Positions 51,823-60,768 of a stretch of 64,000 nt of DNA are shown piece after piece. This DNA comes from Boudabousia marimammalium (lineage in GTDB: Bacteria > Actinomycetota > Actinomycetes > Actinomycetales > Actinomycetaceae): positions 1 to 64,000 of the forward strand of contig NZ_MPDM01000001.1 in assembly GCF_001936115.1 (NCBI RefSeq), read 5' to 3'. The first letter of the stretch is position 1, and each line of letters starts with the position of its first letter. Position numbers and translations under genes: made by a program. The notes under the pieces were generated by a model. The model was not told where the DNA came from. It made no database searches and was given only the letters and a program-made list of their open reading frames with translations.

Positions 51823-52779
51823 CTAGACTTGCTCTGCCCGACGACGACGCAGGTTGTCAGCGAACACGGCCGCCAGCACAACCACACCAACCACGACCAG
51901 CTGCCATTGCTGAAGCACGCCCATCATCTGCAGGCCAGTGGTCAGCGTATTCATGAGCAGGGCGCCAATCATGGTGCCAATAATGTTTGCGCGGCCACCA
52001 GCCAGCGACGTGCCGCCGATGACGACCGCGGCGATGGCCTGCAGCTCCAGGCCGAGGCCTTCAGCGGGCTGCGCGAAACCGAAACGAGCCGAGTACAAGA
52101 TGCCGCCAACAGCGGTGAACAGGCCAGCCAGCATGTAGATGAGGATGAGCCACATCTTGACGTTCACGCCGGAAAGACGGGTGGCTTCCTCATTGGAGCC
52201 AATGGCGAGGGCGTAGCGGCCCAGTAGCGTCTTGTTCAGAATGAAAGCCGCCAGGATGGTCAGCACAATGAAGATCAGCGCCGCGTTTGAGATGCCGGGA
52301 ATCAGCTGCCCGTTAGCGATCTGGAAGTAGCCGGGGTTGCCGATCTTGATGGATGAGGCGCCGGACATGATTAGGGCGATACCGCGGGCCACCATCATCA
52401 TGGCGAGGGTAGCGATGAAGGGAGGGATACCCAACAGGGAGATGTTTACGCCGTTGAGCAGGCCGAGGAAGGCGCCCACTAGCAGGGTAAGGATGATGCC
52501 GACTGCGAGGGGGAGCTCTAGGTATTCGCCGCCGAGGAAGAGGCCAGCGGAAACAGCACAGAATGTCATGCCGGTTCCGACTGAAAGGTCAATACCTGAG
52601 GTGGCGATAACGAAGGTGGCACCCAATGCCATCACGCCGATTGATGCGGTCTGCATCAGAATCGAGCTGAAGACGTCGAAGCTGGCGAAGTTTGGTGCGA
52701 AGACCAGGAAGATTACGTAAACAACAATGAGCGCACCGAATGCGAACAACTGTTGTAGTGAGGATTTGATTAGCTGCAT
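51823..52779 (-). CDS. ribose-type ABC permease
   Basis: This 318-aa BPD_transp_2 (RbsC-like) permease has about nine hydrophobic segments, 'LSVGTGMTFCAVSAGLFLGG', the family 'GIPPFIATLAMMMVARGIAL', and 'IAAVVIGGTSLAGGRANIIG' near the C-terminus. It lies between the ATPase and binding-protein genes. Confidence 0.9.
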   Translation of the reverse strand: MQLIKSSLQQLFAFGALIVVYVIFLVFAPNFASFDVFSSILMQTASIGVMALGATFVIATSGIDLSVGTGMTFCAVSAGLFLGGEYLELPLAVGIILTLLVGAFLGLLNGVNISLLGIPPFIATLAMMMVARGIALIMSGASSIKIGNPGYFQIANGQLIPGISNAALIFIVLTILAAFILNKTLLGRYALAIGSNEEATRLSGVNVKMWLILIYMLAGLFTAVGGILYSARFGFAQPAEGLGLELQAIAAVVIGGTSLAGGRANIIGTMIGALLMNTLTTGLQMMGVLQQWQLVVVGVVVLAAVFADNLRRRRAEQV

Positions 52780-52799
52780 TTTAATCTCCGTAGATTTCT

Positions 52800-54326
52800 C
52801 TATGAAAGCTCTTCTGGCACGAATGTGGTCGCCAGTTCCATTAGGTTTTCTTGGGTGGCGTCCTGGTTCTTCACGATTTTGACCAGGTGCCCTTCAGACA
52901 TGACCGCGATACGGTCTGAGACGCGGAGAACTTCAGGTAGTTCGGAGCTGATCACCATGATGGCTTTCCCGGACTTACGGAGTTCTTCAAGCAGACCGTA
53001 GATTTCTTCTTTCGCGCCCACGTCCACGCCGCGAGTTGGTTCATCGAAAATCAAGACGTCAGTGTCTTTGAGGAGCCACTTCGCGATGACGACTTTCTGC
53101 TGGTTACCGCCCGAAAGGGAGTTAACTACAGTTTTTACGCTGGGAGTTTTGGTGCGGAGCTGTTCCACCAGTTCCAGTGACCGCGCCTCAGCCGCCTTGT
53201 CATTAATCACACCGAACTTGGAGAGGTCTTGGAAAGAGCTCAGGCAAGTGTTGAACACGATGTCCTGCTGGAGGCACAAGCCCTGCTGTTTACGGTCTTC
53301 GGACAGGTAGGCCAGACCGTGTTTCACTGCGTCAGCGACTGAATGAATCTTGGTTTTTTTGCCTCGAATGTAGACCTCGCCGGCGCTACGCGGATCCGCA
53401 CCGATGAGGCAGCGGGCAACTTCGGTCCGGCCCGCACCCATGAGGCCTGCGAAGCCGAGGATTTCACCGGCCCGCAGGTCGAAACTAACGTCGCGGAGTA
53501 ACCGGTGAGTGGACAGGCCTGCAACCCGGACAATCTCTTCACCGATTTCTTCCCGCGGCTCAGGGCGGGCATCTGTCTTGAGTTTGCGACCCACCATCAT
53601 GGCGACGATCTCAGACATCGGGGTTTCCGCGGTCACTCTGGTGCCAACGTACTGGCCGTCTCGGATAACGGAAACACGGTCGGTAATCTGTTCGATTTCC
53701 GGCATACGGTGCGAAATGTAAATGAGGCCCTTGCCTGGCCCTACAAACTCTTTAATGAGTTCGAAGAGAGCTTGGCTTTCCTTCACGGTCAAAGCCGCGG
53801 TGGGCTCATCCATAATCAGGATCTTGGCGTCAAAGGAAAGTGAGCGTGCGATTTCTACCATCTGCTGCTGTGCCACGGAAAGGTCACGGCAGTGTGCTTT
53901 GGGGCTGATCTGCATTCCGAGACGGGAAAACAGTTCTTCAGCCTTTTCGCACATTAGACCGTCTTTGATGAACGGGCCAGAACGGAATTCGTCACGGCCC
54001 ATAAATAGGTTCTGCGCCACGGTTAAGTCAGGTACCAGATTAAGTTCTTGGTGAATAATACTGATTCCTAGCGCGCGAGCATCATTGATGTCTTTGATGT
54101 CAACTTTTTGACCATTGACAACGATTTCAGCACCGGAATCAGGAGTGTAAATACCCGATAGGATTTTCATCAGCGTGGATTTACCAGCACCATTTTCACC
54201 GCAGAGACCAAGGACTTCGCCCTCCCGTAGCGTCAAACTGACACCGTCTAGCGCCTTCACGCCAGGGAACGTCTTGGAGACATTATTGAGCTCCAAAATT
54301 GTCTTCTGCTCGTTAACAGGACTCAC
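52800..54326 (-). CDS. ribose-type ABC ATPase (two nucleotide-binding domains)
   Basis: This 508-aa RbsA/MglA-like ATPase has a tandem ATPase architecture. NBD1 has Walker A 'GLCGENGAGKSTLMK', signature 'LSVAQQQMV' and 'ILIMDEPTAAL'. NBD2 has a degenerate Walker A 'GFAGLMGAGRTEV' (family-typical), signature 'LSGGNQQKV' and 'VLIFDEPTRGVD'. It is the first gene of the importer operon, with a strong promoter and a fuc-type operator upstream. Confidence 0.92.
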   Translation of the reverse strand: MSPVNEQKTILELNNVSKTFPGVKALDGVSLTLREGEVLGLCGENGAGKSTLMKILSGIYTPDSGAEIVVNGQKVDIKDINDARALGISIIHQELNLVPDLTVAQNLFMGRDEFRSGPFIKDGLMCEKAEELFSRLGMQISPKAHCRDLSVAQQQMVEIARSLSFDAKILIMDEPTAALTVKESQALFELIKEFVGPGKGLIYISHRMPEIEQITDRVSVIRDGQYVGTRVTAETPMSEIVAMMVGRKLKTDARPEPREEIGEEIVRVAGLSTHRLLRDVSFDLRAGEILGFAGLMGAGRTEVARCLIGADPRSAGEVYIRGKKTKIHSVADAVKHGLAYLSEDRKQQGLCLQQDIVFNTCLSSFQDLSKFGVINDKAAEARSLELVEQLRTKTPSVKTVVNSLSGGNQQKVVIAKWLLKDTDVLIFDEPTRGVDVGAKEEIYGLLEELRKSGKAIMVISSELPEVLRVSDRIAVMSEGHLVKIVKNQDATQENLMELATTFVPEELS

Positions 54327-54471
54327 CTCGCCACCTCCTCATTGAGTTATTCGACGATTCTTTTCTCTGTCACACACGCTAAACGTGTCGGTTTTCCCGC
54401 TATAAATGGCGGTTTTCCCAATACGCCAACACTTCAATGTGTCAATCAACCGTCCGTGCAACTTCGCGCGT

Positions 54472-54483
54472 GCAATCGATTGC
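54472..54483. promoter_or_regulatory. fuc-regulon LacI-type operator, importer side
   Basis: GCAATCGATTGC, a perfect 12-bp palindrome with the same core as at 41128 and 49586, begins 12 nt after the -10 box, over the expected transcription start, the classic repressor position. Confidence 0.75.
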
Positions 54484-54495
54484 GTGTGAGCTCTA

Positions 54496-54524
54496 ACACT
54501 ACCTATTTTAAAATTTTCTGTCAA
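54496..54524 (-). promoter_or_regulatory. promoter of the ribose-type importer operon
   Basis: On the minus strand, consensus TTGACA and TAGTGT are spaced by 17 nt. The 5' leader of about 160 nt contains short TGGCGGTTTTCC/GGTTTTCCC repeats, but no recognised riboswitch. Confidence 0.75.
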
Positions 54525-54600
54525 GTGAAATTTTTCGGACTAAAGTATGGCGTTGGTCACTTTTATGTGGTGAGAGTGTTCGCAATAGCTTTGCGACACT

Positions 54601-55022
54601 GTGGCTAGGGAAGGCGGGAGGGCCGAGGACGAGGGTGTGGCGGTGCTGTTAAATCCGCAGTTACATGCGAGAACCACGGTAGACCCTACCTTGATGCAAG
54701 GACTGTCGGTTAGCGGCGCATCGCCCGCTGAGGCTGAACGGAAGCTGTACCTAGCTCATAACTCTCGCTTACCTACCGCGATCTGGTGGAATGCTCATTT
54801 AACAACGTCACCCTGCTGAGCAGGAATCAGCGCTTCACCATGCCAAAAGCAAACGCCTAAACGCCAGCCGCTACCGGTTTTTCGTTTCGGTATGGGTTTA
54901 CACCAGGAATTGGGCGAATTTGAGCTATTTCCAGCCGAAAGCCATACCCAACCGAAAAATAAGGACTGAATCTTTCAGTTATGTGAGACTTAACCCCCAA
55001 ACAGGGCAAATCCAGGCCGATT
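54601..55022. other. long intergenic gap with no supported gene
   Basis: It contains one GGCCGAGGACGAGGGTG motif (54621-54637) and a short frame resembling a variant leucine-rich-repeat fragment ('AHNSRLPTAIWWNAHL'), too weak to call. Nothing else is recognised. Confidence 0.4.
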
Positions 55023-55324
55023 TCAGTAATAACCCATACGTAACTGGAGTGCTGGCCAGCCAGCAGAGGTGCGAATCCAAGTACTAATCTTGTCAGACGC
55101 CACCCAGGCAATCTCACCAGCAAACGCCCTGCTCTCAACCTGGTAGTCACGCATCGTATAATCACAGTATTGGGAGTTCCAGTGAACTTCAAAGTCGTTT
55201 AGCACAAAGCTGGGGATTGCTCGGCATTAGACACGGTTACGAACCCATAAGGACCATCAGGGCGGTCGCAACCGCTCTCCTCGCAAGGGCAATCTTTGCT
55301 CTTATCCCATTGTGAAACTTGTTT
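55023..55324 (-). pseudogene. possible remnant of a small secreted or Cys-rich protein
   Basis: Two adjoining minus-strand frames read like one protein broken by a frameshift near 55200. The first (open from 55324) reads 'QWDKSKDCPCEESGCDRPDG' then 'YGFVTVSNAEQSPALC'. The second continues 'LNDFEVHWNSQYCDYTMRDY', 'AFAGEIAWVASDKISTWIRT' and 'LQLRMGYY' before TGA. Composition is protein-like with conserved-looking Cys/Trp/Tyr, but there is no start codon or ribosome-binding site for the first part. The family is unknown, so the call is tentative. Confidence 0.3.
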
Positions 55325-55424
55325 TCACAATATGAAACAGTGGGCTAGGACACTCCGGTTTACAGCGGATAGTTGCCTGAAGTGAGACGTGTTGCGACAC
55401 AAAAATAGATGCCAAAATTCACGC

Positions 55425-55462
55425 GAAAAAGAATGGCGGAGGAAAACTCCCCCCGCCATTCT
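55425..55462 (-). terminator. intrinsic terminator of the flavin oxidoreductase operon
   Basis: A 10-bp stem AGAATGGCGG / CCGCCATTCT with a 13-nt loop is followed on the minus strand by TTTTTCG, 45 nt after the FMN reductase stop. Confidence 0.85.
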
Positions 55463-55506
55463 CTTTTTGGGTTAACGCCACCGATAAAAGTCGGCGCCAG
55501 ACAAAG

Positions 55507-56376
55507 CTACTTCGAGGTTTCCCCCAGCAGCTCAGCCATCGGCATGAAATCGTCGACATCAGGACGCAAACGCCCAGCCGTACCGTCGCGCTTCAGCAAA
55601 GCCGCCAAAGCCGCCTTGCCGGGCTTGCCCACATCCTGCTTCGGCCGCTGATTACGCGGAATCGTAGACTTGTGAATCGGGCCGGCAGAAGCACCAGAGG
55701 CACCCGGGCCAGCCGCAACACCCGGCGTGTTAGCCACGCGCGGTGCAGCGGGAATGGCGGGAGCAGCCCCAGCAGATGCCGGTTTCTCACTAGCCGCCAC
55801 TTCCGGCACAGAGCCATCAGCCGTCAAAGCCAGCATCCGGAACAAGTCATCCGCCGCCCGCTCAACACGCGGTTGCATCTGTGAGGAAGCCCCGAAGTCC
55901 TCCGCCGCCGCGAATACCGCGGTTCCGGCCGTCTGCGCACGCATCGCTGAGAACAGCGGACGCATCGCATGGTCAAGGACGAGGGAGTGTCGTAGCGAGC
56001 CGCCGGTAGCACCCAGCAGCACCGGTGTTCCCATCAGACGCTGCGTGCCGACCAGATCCATGAAGGACTTGAACACACCAGAGTATGATCCAGCGAAAAC
56101 CGGGGACACGGCAATCACCGCGTCAGCAGCTTCAAGGGCGTCCAAAGCATCCTCGACACTCTGCACGGGCATGCCGGTCACCATTACGCGGGCCACATCC
56201 AAAGCGATGTCGCGTAGTTCCACGTTCGTAATCTCAACCTTCGCGCCGGAGGCTTTCACCCGGGCTACGACCGCGTTCGTGAGCGCGTCAGCGAGCACGC
56301 GGGTCGAGGAAGGGATGGACAGTCCTGCCGACAGGACGGTGAGACGAACTGTTTTAGTTGAAGTTTCAGTTGTCAT
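55507..56376 (-). CDS. NADPH-dependent FMN reductase, CE1759-like, with C-terminal extension
   Basis: In this 289-aa protein, residues 1-195 are a flavodoxin-fold FMN reductase ('LTVLSAGLSIPSSTRVLADAL', 'ADAVIAVSPVFAGSYSGVFK', 'PVLLGATGGSLRHSLVLDHA'). An Ala/Pro/Gly-rich linker (about 196-235) and a basic C-terminal segment follow ('STIPRNQRPKQDVGKPGKA'), not usual for the core family. It is co-transcribed with the downstream-acting flavin monooxygenase-like gene, to which it presumably supplies reduced flavin. Confidence 0.82.
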   Translation of the reverse strand: MTTETSTKTVRLTVLSAGLSIPSSTRVLADALTNAVVARVKASGAKVEITNVELRDIALDVARVMVTGMPVQSVEDALDALEAADAVIAVSPVFAGSYSGVFKSFMDLVGTQRLMGTPVLLGATGGSLRHSLVLDHAMRPLFSAMRAQTAGTAVFAAAEDFGASSQMQPRVERAADDLFRMLALTADGSVPEVAASEKPASAGAAPAIPAAPRVANTPGVAAGPGASGASAGPIHKSTIPRNQRPKQDVGKPGKAALAALLKRDGTAGRLRPDVDDFMPMAELLGETSK

Positions 56377-56397
56377 GGTTTTACCTTCTGACTGTGC

Positions 56398-57549
56398 TTA
56401 GTCATCGGAGCGGTCTTCAGCGCGAAGGCCGGTCCAGTTGTCTCCGGTTTCGAAACGGTACTCATCGGACCATTCAGCGTCGCGAGCGGCGACTAGGCTC
56501 TCATGAGTGGGCGCGTCGGGCACATCGGCGGGACGTTGCGAGTCGTAGGCTTCACGCAGGGCCGGGGCAACCTCGGTACCGAGCAGGTGAATCTGCTCCA
56601 GCACCATGTCTAGCGGCAAGCCAGCGTGGTCCACGAGGAACATGATGCGCTGCACGTCACCGTACTGGTCACGCATCGCGGCGTAACGGTCAATGACCTG
56701 CTGGGGGGAGCCGACGGTCAGCGGGGTGTCCGTGGTGAACTCTTCCATGCTGGGGCCGTGTCCGTAAACCGGCGCATTATCGAAGTAGGGACGGAAGGTG
56801 TTGACTGCGTCCTGCGAGTTGTGGGCGATGAAGGCCTGGCCGCCGATACCGACGTAGGCCTGATCAGCGCGGCCGTGTCCGTAGTGCTCGTAGCGCTCAC
56901 GGTACAGGTTAATCATGGTCGCGGTGTGCTCTGCCTTCCAGAAAATGTTGTTGTGGAAGAATCCGTCACCGTAGAAGGCCGCCTGCTCAGCGGTCTGCGG
57001 GGAACGGATGGAGCCGTGCCAGACGAAGGGGGCAACGCCGTCGAGGGGGCGAGGAACAGAAGTGAACTGCTGCAACGGGGTACGGTAATTGCCTTCCCAG
57101 TTGACGACGTCTTCAGTCCAGAGGCGACGCAGCAGGTGGTAGTTCTCCACCATCAACGGGATACCTTCACGGATGTCCTTGCCGAACCAAGGGTAGACCG
57201 GCCCGGTGTTGCCGCGCCCCATGGTGAGGTCAACGCGGCCGCCTGAAAGGTGCTGCAACATGGCGTAATCTTCCGCAATCTTAACCGGATCGTTCGTCGT
57301 GATCAGGGTGGTCGCGGTGGTTAGCTGCAGCTTCTTGGTCTGCGCGGCAATGTATGCCAGCGTGGTGGTCGGTGAGGATGAGTAGAACGGCGGGTTGTGG
57401 TGCTCGCCGAGACCGAAAACGTCTAGGCCTGCTTCCTCGGCGGCTTTCGCCATGGTGATGCCGGCTTCGATACGCTCATGCTCGGTAGGGGTTTTACCGG
57501 TGACGGGGTTACGGGTGATGTCTGAGACTGAGAAAATTCCGATTTGCAT
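56398..57549 (-). CDS. LLM-class flavin-dependent oxidoreductase, CE1758-like
   Basis: This 383-aa luciferase-like monooxygenase has a (beta/alpha)8 barrel with 'GLDVFGLGEHHNPPFYSSSP', 'KLQLTTATTLITTNDPVKIA', 'LSGGRVDLTMGRGNTGPVYP' and 'GSPQQVIDRYAAMRDQYGD'. It uses reduced FMN and O2 to oxidise an unknown substrate. The gene order MarR, LLM oxidoreductase, FMN reductase is the common actinobacterial arrangement. Confidence 0.85.
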   Translation of the reverse strand: MQIGIFSVSDITRNPVTGKTPTEHERIEAGITMAKAAEEAGLDVFGLGEHHNPPFYSSSPTTTLAYIAAQTKKLQLTTATTLITTNDPVKIAEDYAMLQHLSGGRVDLTMGRGNTGPVYPWFGKDIREGIPLMVENYHLLRRLWTEDVVNWEGNYRTPLQQFTSVPRPLDGVAPFVWHGSIRSPQTAEQAAFYGDGFFHNNIFWKAEHTATMINLYRERYEHYGHGRADQAYVGIGGQAFIAHNSQDAVNTFRPYFDNAPVYGHGPSMEEFTTDTPLTVGSPQQVIDRYAAMRDQYGDVQRIMFLVDHAGLPLDMVLEQIHLLGTEVAPALREAYDSQRPADVPDAPTHESLVAARDAEWSDEYRFETGDNWTGLRAEDRSDD

Positions 57550-57554
57550 TGGAG

Positions 57555-58016
57555 TTAGTCCTTTCGATTTGGTTCGGACGCTGTGAGGTGGCGTTCGAGT
57601 TGTGATAATACGCGTCCGAGGGTGGCTTGGTCTTCGTCGTCGAGGGCGCCAAAGAAAGCTTCCCGCACATATTTGGTGTGGATTGGTCGAATCTGGTTGA
57701 GTGCTTCTTGACCGGCTTCGGTGAGCGTCACATGCATGTGGCGTTTATCCGCCTGATCAACGGTTTTGGTTATCCAGCCGCGCTCTTTGAGCCTGCTAAC
57801 TGAACGTGACAAGCCTGATGTGGTGACTAGCACTGTCGCTCTCAGACAGGACATTGAAAGCGTTTTATCCGGAGCGCTCTCCACAGTGACTAGAACGTCA
57901 AAGTCGGAGAGACTAATCCCGGCGGCCTGTTTAAGTTCTACATCCGCCCCGGTAAGGATGTGGGATGCTGTGTAAATGTAGCTTTTCCAAGCTTCCCAGT
58001 CATTCTTCGTTTTCAT
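57555..58016 (-). CDS. MarR-family regulator
   Basis: This 153-aa regulator starts at ATG 58016; the longer frame would run into the operator. The winged helix includes 'LRATVLVTTSGLSRSVSRLK' and the wing 'VDQADKRHMHVTLTEAG'. It is first in the operon with the two flavin enzymes and probably represses it through the palindrome directly upstream, responding to a phenolic or oxidant signal (family inference). Confidence 0.87.
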   Translation of the reverse strand: MKTKNDWEAWKSYIYTASHILTGADVELKQAAGISLSDFDVLVTVESAPDKTLSMSCLRATVLVTTSGLSRSVSRLKERGWITKTVDQADKRHMHVTLTEAGQEALNQIRPIHTKYVREAFFGALDDEDQATLGRVLSQLERHLTASEPNRKD

Positions 58017-58035
58017 GTTTGTAACTATAGCGCAC

Positions 58036-58057
58036 AATAGTTGCGCACGCAACTATT
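58036..58057. promoter_or_regulatory. MarR-type operator
   Basis: AATAGTTGCG-CA-CGCAACTATT is a perfect 10+10 bp inverted repeat, 20 nt upstream of the marR ATG. A related half-site (ACTATAGCGCAC) follows nearer the gene. Confidence 0.8.
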
Positions 58058-58237
58058 ATTGCGTATTTGTGCGGGAAACCACTACTTTATCTTTTTAAGT
58101 AAAGATATTGGGGAGCATCTAGACCAATCCTGAGCCTTACACACAAACCTAGCGAACACGTAACGTACACCGCTCATTCAACCTCACAGCAACCCCCTCG
58201 CCCCCTCCTACCGACACCCGGCACCCTCGATCCACAC

Positions 58238-58280
58238 AAAAAGGGTGGGGGTAAATACCATTTCTGGTACTTACCCCCAC
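58238..58280 (-). terminator. intrinsic terminator of the 5'-nucleotidase gene
   Basis: On the minus strand, a 16-bp stem (GTGGGGGTAAGTACCA / TGGTATTTACCCCCAC, one G-T pair) with a GAAA tetraloop is followed by CCTTTTTG. It is the strongest terminator in the window. Confidence 0.92.
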
Positions 58281-58345
58281 ACGTTTTATTGCCGAGGAGG
58301 CGCCTATCAGCGGCTCATTTGGAGCGCTGGCGCACTACTCAAAAC

Positions 58346-60610
58346 TCAGTGAATCTCCGTCTCGCGACGCTTCAAAGCAACCGCCGCGCCACCCAATAGC
58401 GCCAACAAAGCGGCAGACATGACAATCGGAGCGACAGCCGAAGAACCGGTCTTAGCCAGGTTACCCTTAGCCTTAGCTTCCGGAGTCGGCATCTTGCCAC
58501 AGTCAACAGAAATAGTCAGACCCTGGTCAGCGGAAACCAGTTCACCCATGTCGCTTTCAAGATAAATGGGCATATCCAGCGTTCCATGCGCTCCCTCGCA
58601 AACCTGAGAAACAACGAAGGAGACAGTAGCCTGGCCGGCACCATCAGTGGTAATCACTGATTCAGTCTCAGAGTTCGGGTTAGCCTCATTCAGGCTGTTA
58701 TTCACCTGAACATACTCGCTTGCATCGCCGACAAAAACCTTCACCTGGTCAGGAATTCCCGCACCCTCGGTGAAAGAAAGACCACGCAAAGCGATGTCGA
58801 AAGAACCATCAGACAGCTTCACAGACTCAGGAGCAGTCACACCCACGGAGTGCTTCACAGTGGAAGCCTTCACCGGGGCCTTAGCCAAGTAAGCGTTGAA
58901 ACCATCACGGTCCAAAATACCGTCAGTCAAAGCCGGACCATTCTCAGTCAAAGCGTCGAAGGAGTCACCGCCATCCAACAAGAAGGTAACCGAACCGACC
59001 GTGTACATGGCATCCATATCTATCGGCTCACCGTTAATAGAAATAGAGGTGATGCGCTCACCATAAGGCTTCTCCGGATCGTAAGTGTATCTAACGTTGC
59101 TGGACAGACCTAGCTTCAGCATCGGGCGAGAGTTCTGGCTGTTCAAGTTAGTCTTCCACTGCTGCTCCAGAGCCTTCTTAAACTGAGCACCAGACAAAGT
59201 GACGTAGCCCAGCTCATTAGAGAACGGCATAACCGCGTAAGTCTGCTGATAAGTCAAAGTACCGTCAGCATTAGGCACCAAATCCGCACGCAAACCACCG
59301 GCGTTAATAATGCCAATATCAACCGGCTTACGGTGAGCGCCGCGAACCATAATCTGGTCGCGCATCGCGTCAGCGGCTAGAGTACCAAGAGTGGACTCAT
59401 GGCCTCGGTTAGAACCCGGGCCCTTCGAGGTGCCATCAGCCTGGTTGTAAACAGCGCGCTTGAAACTGTCGGTGTAGCCAGTAGCTACAACCTTCGCGCC
59501 AGCAACCTTAGATTCAGCAACCGCCTTGTCCACAATCGCCTTAACGGCGGTACCCGTCGCAGACGCAGCCACATCACACTCAGCCAAAGCCGGAGCCGGA
59601 ATCAGCTCAACAGCGGACTCCACAACCTTGCCAGTCTTCTTGTTGAACTTAACGACCATCTTAGACAGGTTGTCAGTGTAAGAACCGGAAGCAGTAGCGG
59701 ACAGCTTGTTACCCTCCGCACCGTTCACCATGTCAAAGTCGTAAGGCACGTGAGTGTCACCACCCATCAAGCCATCAACATACATGCCCATCTTCGGGAA
59801 GTTATTCTTCACATCGTCATCCAACATGGCAATAACAACCTGAGCTTCACCGCTATCCTTCAGCTGCTTAGCCAAGGTGTTAATCTTCGCAATCGGATCA
59901 TTGAAAGTCATACCGGTAGTAGTACCGGGGCTCAGCTTGTAGGGCACGTCCTCGGCAATGGCGCCAATAAAGGCAACCTTAACGCCGGAAGGTGACTCCC
60001 AAACCTTGTAATCGCCCAGGCTTGCACCCAGACCCTCAACGTTGGCGGCCAAGTAGGGGAAGCCCAGCTTCACGAACTGCACTTCCTCACCGCGGACCGT
60101 GGCCTTAGTTCCGGCTACGCGAGCCTTGAACACTGCCTGACCGAGGTCAAGTTCATGGTTGCCAAGGGTGGAAGCCAACGGATGCAGCTCATTCAACGCT
60201 GCAATAGTGGGGTTGTCGTAAAGAGAACCAGAAGTGAAAGGCGAAGCACCAGTGTTGTCGCCTAGCAAAGTGAAAGAAGAGTTCGGGTTAGCTGCACGCG
60301 CTTCGTCGAGGTAGCAGCCAACAGAAGCCAAACCAGCCTCAGTAATCTTCTTAGTCTTGTAATGCTTGACCTGCTCAATATGGCCGTGCACGTCAGTTAG
60401 GTTGTAAAGATCCAAAGTTACTACATCGCCCGTAGCCTCTGGGGTTTCAGCAGTAGCTGGAGCCTCAGCGGTGGCGGGAGTTTCAACAGTCGCTTTGGGG
60501 GTAGCCGGAGCTTCGGGGGTCTCCGCAGCAGCGACACCCGGGAGGCCGACCATAGCGACGGCAGTAGCGGCAGCAAATGCGAGCGCCGCAGTAGATAGCT
60601 TACGTTTCAT
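58346..60610 (-). CDS. LAKTG-anchored 5'-nucleotidase / 2',3'-cyclic phosphodiesterase
   Basis: This 754-aa wall-anchored enzyme has a signal peptide (MKRKLSTAALAFAAATAV), a Thr/Pro/Ala repeat linker (ETPA/TAEAPATAETP), and a metallophosphatase domain with 'YNLTDVHGHIE' (DxH), 'FTLLGDNTGAS' and 'STLGNHELDLG'. The C-terminal 5'-nucleotidase domain (about 390-560) includes 'VDIGIINAGGLRADLVP', 'YAVMPFSNELGYVTLSG' and 'VTFLLDGGDSFDAL', followed by a beta module and LAKTG, a hydrophobic helix and KRRETEIH. ATG at 60610 has GGAG 6 nt upstream. Surface 5'-nucleotidases release adenosine from host nucleotides, supplying purines and damping immunity (known for AdsA-type proteins; inferred here). Confidence 0.9.
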   Translation of the reverse strand: MKRKLSTAALAFAAATAVAMVGLPGVAAAETPEAPATPKATVETPATAEAPATAETPEATGDVVTLDLYNLTDVHGHIEQVKHYKTKKITEAGLASVGCYLDEARAANPNSSFTLLGDNTGASPFTSGSLYDNPTIAALNELHPLASTLGNHELDLGQAVFKARVAGTKATVRGEEVQFVKLGFPYLAANVEGLGASLGDYKVWESPSGVKVAFIGAIAEDVPYKLSPGTTTGMTFNDPIAKINTLAKQLKDSGEAQVVIAMLDDDVKNNFPKMGMYVDGLMGGDTHVPYDFDMVNGAEGNKLSATASGSYTDNLSKMVVKFNKKTGKVVESAVELIPAPALAECDVAASATGTAVKAIVDKAVAESKVAGAKVVATGYTDSFKRAVYNQADGTSKGPGSNRGHESTLGTLAADAMRDQIMVRGAHRKPVDIGIINAGGLRADLVPNADGTLTYQQTYAVMPFSNELGYVTLSGAQFKKALEQQWKTNLNSQNSRPMLKLGLSSNVRYTYDPEKPYGERITSISINGEPIDMDAMYTVGSVTFLLDGGDSFDALTENGPALTDGILDRDGFNAYLAKAPVKASTVKHSVGVTAPESVKLSDGSFDIALRGLSFTEGAGIPDQVKVFVGDASEYVQVNNSLNEANPNSETESVITTDGAGQATVSFVVSQVCEGAHGTLDMPIYLESDMGELVSADQGLTISVDCGKMPTPEAKAKGNLAKTGSSAVAPIVMSAALLALLGGAAVALKRRETEIH

Positions 60611-60768
60611 TAAGCACTCCAAAATAACTCGATAATTAACGGCGGGCCGCCAGTGATTATTGAGACAATTCCGGCAGTCCTGCAGTGCCAGTATATAAGA
60701 GTGCGATGCAAATTACAGAGCGTTAAAGAGCACTATTAGCTAACGATTCCCCGCTCTGGTAGGCCGGC

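Noticed and set aside
54601-54819. 72-codon frame with a variant-leucine-rich-repeat-like end
   Set aside because: No convincing start or homologous length; the N-terminal part is just the over-abundant GAGGACGAGGG motif. Only mentioned in the gap entry.
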